Program-made: the position numbers and the translations under genes
Notes under the pieces: model-generated
What the model was told of the DNA's origin: nothing
The model's database searches: none
The model's input: only the letters and a program-made list of their open reading frames with translations
Shown here: positions 27,507 to 33,646 of the stretch, piece after piece
Position numbering within the stretch: the first letter of the stretch is position 1
How the letters are laid out: every line of letters begins with the position of its first letter
Assembly (NCBI GenBank): GCA_003427395.1
Contig: BFEA01000588.1
Location: 49,272 to 82,917 of the forward strand
Origin: Chara braunii
Taxonomy: Eukaryota > Streptophyta > Charophyceae > Charales > Characeae
DNA length: 33,646 nucleotides
Direction of reading: 5' to 3'

Positions 27507-29550
27507 ATGGAGGACTACCCTATGTTCGCCTTTATCATGGGCCTCTCCCTCTAGGGGCCCTTGCTCCATCTCCTCTTTCTGGTAGGATTCTGGATTTGCA
27601 CAGTGACTACACAGTCCGAACTTCAGACCAGACCATATAGCAAAAGAACAGGAGGAGAGGGCTGCCGCAATCCTCCAAGAGCAAAAAGGAAGAGGAGAAA
27701 GTTTTGGAGAAACATGCCAAGAAATTGACCCTGTTTGAAGAAGAAGCGGCCAAAAAAAAAAGGATGGAGGAGATGGAGGCGTGGAAAAAAGAGCAGGAGG
27801 CGAAGTTGGCCAGATAATTGGCAGAAGGAGAAGAAGAGGAACAGGAAAGTGAAGAAGAAGGGCCCTCGTTACAGAGAAGGAGAAAAAAGGAAGTAGTGAA
27901 GGGCCCGAAAGAAAAGGAGGAAGAAAAGGAGGAAAGAGGAGAAGCGAGTACGGCTATTGCTCCACTGGGAGAAGTGGAGAAAATTGTGAAAGAATGGGTT
28001 GCAGGACTGTCCCTAGGGGAAGACCAAGGAGGCCGAATTGATGGTACCCCAGGCTGAAAGAGAAGCATTCAGGGAGGAGCTGGAAAGAGAGACGAGTCCC
28101 TTGCAACGACAGGCAAAGGAGCAGGAGAAGTAGTTGGAGTGCACCTGGCGAGGGAGAACTCGAGGCGCCTGGAAATGGCAGATAAGATGGAGGAGTTAAA
28201 GGCGGCAGAAGAGCGGCTGGGTAAGTAAGGGGAAGGCACAAAGATAAGGAAAAGAATTGACACCCTCTCCCATAGTACGACTTCTGTTCTAGCGGCTCAG
28301 CGAGAACAGATAAGACATCTTCATAGGCACGATATAGCCCTTCAGTCAATACGGGCTGGTTTCCAAGATTTTGCCCAGGAGATGATGATTCATCTTACCA
28401 ATGAGATGCACACCACGATCGGTTGGACATAGAAGTTTTGTACCGGTGCAATTGAGGGTGTCAAGATAGGATCCCCCAAAGAAGAGGAGGCTCGACCCCA
28501 CCGAGAAAGAGTCAAAGTTCGTTTCCCTGAACCCTACAGTGGGAAAAGGGGTGAAGACTTTGACAACTGGGAGGCTAGCATAAAGTCATATCGGACGTAC
28601 CTCCCGAAGACCATGTCCTGATACCTTTTCAAGCTTTAAGGAACGAAGCAACCAGTTTCGCTAGGTCACTTGCACGCGCCGCCCATTGCGAAAATGACAT
28701 GGTCGCATATTCTGCTGTAACCAACCTTAGCGATTTCTTTGTTGCATTGCAAGAACGCTTTGCAGACGTCACTAGAGGATTAAAGGCGTCCGATAAGCTC
28801 CAAATGATCCATACACGACCGTGGAGGAGTGCACACGCACTTAAAGCCGCTATGGACAGACTGATTGTTGTGTCTGGCCATGAAGTTGCAAAAGCACAAC
28901 TAGTCCAACTCTTCTATCGCGTGTTGCCCGAGCAATTGCAAGGGCACTATTTAACCACAAGCAGGAGCCTGGGATGACTTACGATACCCTCAGAAGAGAA
29001 GTTGTTGCTTTTGCCCCCCAGTCCATGCCAATTACCACTTTCTGGTACAAGGACTTAGCAAAGGGGAAAAAGTGGAAGGGTCGCACCATCTCCGGCCAAG
29101 TCAAGGCCAGTGCACAGGAAGTCCCCTACACTGACATTGAATGGGGACTTGAGGAGGAGGACAACAGTATAGAGAGAGGAAGTTCCTACGCTGTTGTCGT
29201 GGCCTAAGGGAGGCAGCAAGGAGGAGGACGAGGCCATGGCAGAGGTCACCAGGCCTCAAGTGGTTGAGGGCCAGGTGGCCAGGGGGTTGGCAGCAACAAA
29301 GACCGCCAAGAGGGAGGTAGGGATCAAGGTCCCCCGTCTAACCGCCCTAGCTCTAGTCAATCACCTCCCAGACGGGGTGGCTGGCACCCAGGACTGCCGG
29401 AAGGCAAACCATGGGAGCCCCTAGGCCTGGATCAAAATGTCTGGAAGAATCTCATGGACAAGTTCCAATGCGTGTACTGTGGAGATCCCGGGCGTATTAT
29501 CAAATTTTGCCCGAAATATAAGAGGCCTAATCACGCTGCATCTGGGGCAG
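27507..29550 (+). pseudogene. gag: Gag of element C (broken)
   Basis: ATG 27507 begins MEDYPMFAFIMG but TAG follows after 15 codons. From about 27675 a long coiled-coil, charged part is visible in another frame (EKVLEKHAKKLTLFEEEAAKKK and EEEEQESEEEG), with shifts near 28025 and 28100 and stops near 27815, 28129 and 28226. The capsid part includes VRFPEPYSGKRGEDFDNW and, after a shift near 28595, FVALQERFADVTRGLKASDK (28699-28977). The 28974-29207 frame ends in TAA and continues through Gly-rich sequence to CVYCGDPGRIIKFC at 29469-29510, where the zinc-ligand His is Arg. It is thus also functionally broken. Confidence 0.8.
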
Positions 29551-30408
29551 CAAAAGGCAATCACCGACAAAGGTCGCAACTGCGCCTACCCTAGGAGCAC
29601 GTGGAGATGAGCGTGCGCACGAAACAAAAACTCCCACTCCACGTGTCTCCATGGCAGAGGTCGCTGGCCAGCACCTAGCTAGCTGCCTAGAGACAGCTTG
29701 CGTTAGAGTCTCTCTAGGCGCTTCCCTCACAGGCTTGGCCAAAGAGTTAAAAGAGAGATGGTCGGCCCGGGCCAAAATGCTGAAAAATGAGAAGGGGCAA
29801 CTATTGTTAGCTGATGTAGAGATCTTTAGATCTAGAGTAGGGGCCCTTATAGACAGTGGGCCCACTAGAAGTTACATCAGTCGTAAAGCGCTGAAGAAGT
29901 TGAGGCTAGGCCTCAAAGTCCAAAAGTTGGAAGAACTTGTAGTCCGTATCCTTGCAGATAACCCACCATGCGGATTGAGGAGTATGTCGAGGGATTCCAG
30001 GCGTATTTTCACCTAGAAGGAGAAGGGAACGTAAAGAAGGTCCTTTATTCCCTGACTCTACTCGTAGAAGATAACCTCCCCTTTGATATAGTACTTGGTA
30101 CTGATTGGGGTGAGGCAGCTGGAGCCACTTTGCACTTTCGAGAGCATGAGTGCAAGCTCCCTAATCCCTCAGGTGGGATTAAGAAAACCCGCCTGTTCCA
30201 TGTGTCTACAGTTGAGGACTTCTCAACCCATCGCTGCCTTAGTGCTCCTGCGTTCGCTAGGTTCATAAGGAAGGAGCAACTCGAATAACAGGTCTTTGTA
30301 GCCTACGTGAAGCTAGCTAGCATTGGATCAGTCAAATAAGGAAGATAAGATTCATCCGACTATTGCCAGTTTGCTCAAGGAGTATGCAGACATAGGTGAA
30401 GCACCTCG
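29551..30408 (+). pseudogene. pol: Protease region of element C
   Basis: ALIDSGPTRSYIS has Asp at 29852-29854 but Pro (CCC) where Ala is usual (DSGA). A one-base change near 29965 moves the frame, after which FDIVLGTDWGEAAGATLHFREHE follows (29968-30288), closed by TAA at 30286. Then KIHPTIASLLKEYADIGEAP reads in another frame up to about 30400. In B the motif is DSGAT. Function by family: cleavage of the polyprotein. Confidence 0.8.
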
Positions 30409-31284
30409 TTGGTAGTACCAAAGGCTATTCACCGCATAGAGATAAAACTTGGCAGTAGGACCCCTAAGGGAGTAGTCTACAGAATGTCTCCCAAAGAATT
30501 AGAGAAGCTATGCAAGCAGTTAGACAAGCTCCTAGAGAAAGGATGGATTAGACCCATTTCATCTCCTTTTGGTGCACCTGTTTCATTCGTCCCCAAGAAG
30601 GAGGGATAATTGAGAATGTGTATCGACTATAGAAGTCTGAATGCCATAAACATCAAGAACACAAAACCATTGCCCCGTATAGACGATCTGTTAGATCGGG
30701 TGCAAGGTTGCAAGTACTTCACTAAGATAGACTTGAAGTCAGGGTACAATCAGATACAGGTACACCCTGATGATTAGTACAAGATGGTATTTCAGACTAG
30801 ATATGGGCATTATGAGTTCATAGTAATGCCCTTTGGACTAACCAATGCACCAGCCACATTTCGACGGTCTATGAACGACTTGTTTAGACCGTGGCTAGAT
30901 ATGTTCATCATAATATATTTAGACGATATCCTAATTTTTAGTATGTCCCTCAAGGAATATGAGGGCCATCTGAGGCAGATCTTGGAGAAGCTGAGAGAAG
31001 GTAACTTCAAGATCAATGCGAAAAAGTGCGAGTGGGCCAAGACCGAAGTCTTGTACTTGGGTCACGTGTTAGATGGAGATGGCATCAAACTAGAGGACGA
31101 CAAGATAGCAACAATTAGAGACTGGTCAGTTCCTCACACTCTGACTGAGTTGCGATCGTTTTTAGGATTGGCCAACTACTACAGAAAGTTTGTAAGAAAC
31201 TTCTCTACTATCATTGCTCCCCTTTACAGACTCCTTAAGAAGGAAGCGATTTGGAAGTGGAACAAAGACTATACCTCGGCCTGA
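30409..31284 (+). pseudogene. pol: Reverse transcriptase of element C
   Basis: Opening with VPKAIHRIEIKLGSRTPKG, then SPKELEKLCKQLDKLLEKG, FGAPVSFVPKKEG and TAA at 30607 (Glu in B), then MCIDYRSLN, KIDLKSGYNQIQVHPDD and TAG at 30775 (Gln in B). YLDD lies at 30916-30927 in [27 protein letters not shown] follows. TGA at 31282 stands in SA-stop-KK. There is no frameshift through RT. The three RT catalytic Asp residues remain. Confidence 0.9.
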
Positions 31285-31900
31285 AAGAAATTAAAGAAGG
31301 CCTTGGTAGAATATTATGTCCTGAAGGTAGTTTATCCCTCGTTACCCTTCGTTGTCACGACATATGCAAGCCAATATAGCATAGGCGTTGTGTTACAGCA
31401 AAATGACGGCGATGGCTATAGACCCGTAGAGTTCATGTCAGCTAGGTTGCCTTCAGAAAAAGTAGCAGCCTCGAAGTATGAAAGACAACTCTATGCTCTC
31501 AGGCAAATCTTAGATCATTGGAGACATTACCTACTTGGGAGGCACTTTAAAGCTGACTCAGATCATGAAACTCTGAGATGGCTGAAGACGCAAGCCAAGA
31601 TGACGCCCAAATTGACTAGGTGGGCAGCAAAAATAGACCAATTTGACTTTGAGCTCGCGCCCATGAAAGGTAAATATAATGTGGTAGCCGATGCCCTAAA
31701 TTGGAGAGCTGATTACTTTGGGGCAATAATGCATTATCTGAATATAGGGGCAAATCTCCAGCAGAGAATAAAAGATGCACATACTCAGGACTCAATCTAT
31801 AGTGATCTCCTGAGAAGAGTTAAGCAAACCCCTGATAGCGAGCCACATTATCGGACCACAAACGGGCTACTCTTTGAGAAGACTAATGTCGTTGACAGAC
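31285..31900 (+). pseudogene. pol: RNase H of element C, catalytic Asp lost
   Basis: VVTTYASQYSIGVV has Tyr (TAT, 31363-31365) at the position of the first catalytic Asp (Asp in B). SARLPSEKVAASKYERQL, then LRQILDHWRHYLLGRHF, SDHETLRWL and NVVADALNW follow (LSR in B). The frame is open from 31303 to 31977. With Asp gone RNase H activity should be lost. Confidence 0.85.
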
Positions 31901-33030
31901 TGTGCATTCCCAATAGTGAAGACATTCGCAGTTTCATCCCAAGGGAATGCCATGATACAAAAGGAGACTTTGGCTAGCAAAAGATATTAGCCAACCTATC
32001 GATGTCGTGTACATGGCCTGGCATAAAAGACGACTGTATAGAATACGTTAGCGGCTGCAAAGTTTATCAGCGCAACAAGACAATGACAAGAGCACCTCTA
32101 GGTCTTCTTAGACCCTTGCCTATCCCAGCAGGACCCGGATAGTGTGTTTCCATTGAATTTATGAATACAGGGGTTAGGAGTAGCCATGGGAAAAGTCAAG
32201 TTATGGTCGTAATAGATCGATTTAGTAAGTATGCCGTTTTTGTACCCCTGCCCGAGAAGGCAAGAACTGAATTAGTTATAGAGAAGTTCTTTGATTTCTG
32301 GGTAAGTGAGCATGGCATACCACTGTCAATAGTTAGTGATAGAGACACGCGGTTTACCAGCCAGAACTGGCAAGATCTTATTAAAGTTTATGGTTCTAAG
32401 TTGTTGTTGTCATCTGGTCGTCATCCAGAGACAAACGGCCAGACAAAACATATGGATAAGATCTTGCAACAATTACTCAAAATGTATATTAGGCCAGATC
32501 AAGTGAATTGGGACGAGATGCTTCCCAAAGTAGCTAGTGCCTACAACAACAGCGTACACCTAGCTACTTGGAGAACTCCTAACGAACTGCATAAGTCCTT
32601 TTGACCACGTAGGCCATTTGAAGGACTGAACCAAGATCAGATTAAGAGGTTAACGCCCGGTACAAGAGAGTTCGCTCTGCAACATGTGCAGAAGGTGATC
32701 GAAAACCTTAGGAAAGCCCAACATCGCAGGATTGAACAAGCGAATAAGCGCCACAGACCCTCGCAATTCAGGGTAGGCGACTCAGTCTGGGTCAAGTCAA
32801 AGGGATTCGCATCAGAAGTAAACATCTCGCAGAAGCTCTTAGCCGTGTATAGAGGGCCGTGGCCTGTCCTAGAAGTCAGAGGTGGGGAGGATGGACCATC
32901 ATATACGATAGAGATTCCACCTCACCTCCATGCGTATCCGGTCTTCCATGCATCGAAGTTGTTACCTTGTGTCACCAATCAACAGTTTCCTTCGCGGAGA
33001 TCGAAGCTTCCGCCAGATATGGATGGCACC
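31901..33030 (+). pseudogene. pol: Integrase of element C, two catalytic acids changed
   Basis: Zinc domain: RECHDTKGDFG has TAG at 31975 (Trp in B); KVYQRNK replaces CKVCQLNK, losing one Cys. TAG at 32140 and TGA at 32602 also interrupt. Core: SIEFMNTG has Glu where B has Asp; VSDRDTRFTSQNW keeps the second Asp; NGQTKHMDKILQQLL has Lys where B has the catalytic Glu. The end, FRVGDSVWVKSKGFASEV and LLAVYRGPWPVLEV, is intact. It is in one frame. Confidence 0.85.
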
Positions 33031-33234
33031 TATGGCATAGACCGAATACAAGAAGAAGATGTATTCCGGAATGGAGGTAGAGGTCGTCCCCAGAAGCAGT
33101 ACAAAGTCCGGTTTGCTTACCAAGAACCTGAGGACGACAAATGGTTCACAAGGACCGAGCTTCTAGAAACCATTCCCGACATAGTGCATGCTTACGAGAG
33201 AGCAAGAAAAGGTAAAGGTCCTGCCTTGGAGTAA
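33031..33234 (+). CDS. pol: Chromodomain of element C, in frame with integrase
   Basis: QEEDVFRNGGRGRPQKQYKV, RFAYQEPEDDKWFTRTELL and PDIVHAYERARKG match the chromodomain of B, and here the domain is still joined to the integrase end without a break (frame 32605-33234 open). Only some of the aromatic cage residues of HP1 are visible, as in the plant group whose chromodomain is divergent. It ends 26 bases before the polypurine-like tract. Confidence 0.75.
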   Translation, partial: YGIDRIQEEDVFRNGGRGRPQKQYKVRFAYQEPEDDKWFTRTELLETIPDIVHAYERARKGKGPALE

Positions 33235-33259
33235 AAAGTTATCGGAGGACCTCGAATTT

Positions 33260-33272
33260 AGGACTGCGGGAG
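33260..33272 (+). promoter_or_regulatory. Polypurine-like tract of element C
   Basis: AGGACTGCGGGAG lies immediately before TGAAAGG. It is conserved with B (AGGACGGCGGGAG) and in the right place for plus-strand priming. It is not purely purine. Confidence 0.5.
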
Positions 33273-33591
33273 TGAAAGGTTTTCACCTAGTTTGCAGACA
33301 CCAAGGCTCGATCCCCATACCTTCCCCAACCCAGTATATAGTCACCCGTTGACCCTCGGTGTTTTGAACCAGCGATGTAGCGGTACCCCTACGGCCCAGC
33401 AGTGAGGCCGGACCAGTTTCAGGCCGGCGGCCTGACCCTGGTCCGGTACCAGGTTGTTCCGCACCTGGACCTAGGCCGGTATATCACTTCGGCCTAGGCC
33501 CAAGGCGGGAGGTTCATTGATTCGGTTGTTCGTTCCTTCATTGGAGCCGGACTAGACCTTCACTCAGCTGTTGCTTCCTGTGTGTGTCCAT

Positions 33592-33595
<4 letters not shown>
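33273..33595 (+). repeat. Start of the 3' LTR of element C
   Basis: TGAAAGGTTTTCA parallels TGAAACGGTTTCA of B, and about 80 bases align, including TGCAGACAC and TCGATCCC. After that the two differ strongly. It contains the GC-rich hairpins described below and is cut by the CT repeat. No gene. Confidence 0.6.
33408..33446 (+). repeat. Near-perfect 16-bp-stem hairpin
   Basis: CCGGACCAG pairs with CTGGTCCGG, and inside it TCAGGCC pairs with GGCCTGA around the loop GGC; the only break is TT facing CC. A second perfect 9-bp hairpin (CCTAGGCCG / CGGCCTAGG) lies at 33470-33498. Confidence 0.9.

Positions 33596-33646
<51 letters not shown>
33596..33646 (+). repeat. (CT)n microsatellite at window end
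   Basis: At least 51 bases of pure CT repeat up to the last base. It is a frequent cause of assembly ends. Confidence 0.95.

Larger units (their letters stand above)
27507..33593 (+). mobile_element. Element C: decayed chromovirus
   Basis: Gag, protease, RT, RNase H, integrase and chromodomain are all present in the usual order, followed by a polypurine-like tract and the start of a 3' LTR. It aligns throughout with B. The 5' LTR limit is uncertain. From RT (30409) to chromodomain (33234) it keeps one frame, with several stops. Confidence 0.85.

Noticed and set aside
27607-28349. Minus-strand Ser/Phe/Leu-rich frames
   Set aside because: They are shadows of the Glu/Lys-rich coiled-coil part of gag in element C.

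Overview
This is eukaryotic nuclear DNA made almost entirely of decayed LTR retrotransposons. I find no intact host gene. A primer-binding site matching plant-type tRNA-Asp, chromodomain Ty3 elements and an inserted piece of plastid psbD point to a green-lineage host. I lean towards a streptophyte alga such as Chara because repeats are so dense, but the sequence does not prove the species. The window ends in a CT microsatellite, as assembly contigs often do.

Layout. (1) 1-21249 is a very long Ty3-type element, called A. It has a direct repeat of at least 2.2 kb at 1-2215 and 19033-21249 (its LTRs, about 4% different over the first 240 bases), an 18-nt tRNA-Asp primer-binding site at 2220, and an unusual 2.2-kb leader of degenerate tandem repeat domains (2556-4731). 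Broken gag (4804-6428) and pol (6530-10435) follow, then about 8.6 kb without recognisable retroelement coding. That trailing part holds several small tandem repeats, a GC-richer unrecognised block (about 12.5-18.4 kb) and an inverted duplication of plastid psbD (18684-19020) that abuts the second LTR copy. (2) 21250-25759 is the 3' part of a second element, B, a chromovirus whose gag is cut exactly where the LTR of A ends, so A is nested in B. (3) 25798 to about 27500 is an LTR/leader region with a polypurine-like start, tandem repeats and a TATA box. (4) About 27507-33272 is element C, a relative of B, followed by the start of its 3' LTR with strong hairpins, then (CT)n from 33596.

How the parts relate. 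B and C share the same gag-protease-RT-RNase H-integrase-chromodomain order and align residue by residue, so each shows where the other is broken. C keeps nearly all of pol from RT to chromodomain in one frame but has many stops and has lost catalytic residues. B has more frameshifts but keeps a 373-codon integrase frame with all three catalytic acids. Element A is of another lineage: its RT carries YIDDNPVKG and it has no visible chromodomain. From memory this resembles Ty3 elements common in basidiomycete fungi.

The most unusual feature is the leader of A. Two domain families (here alpha and beta) are repeated several times between the primer-binding site and gag. Decayed copies of the same two families also lie inside the LTR, so each LTR carries protein-coding remnants. 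I do not recognise either family.
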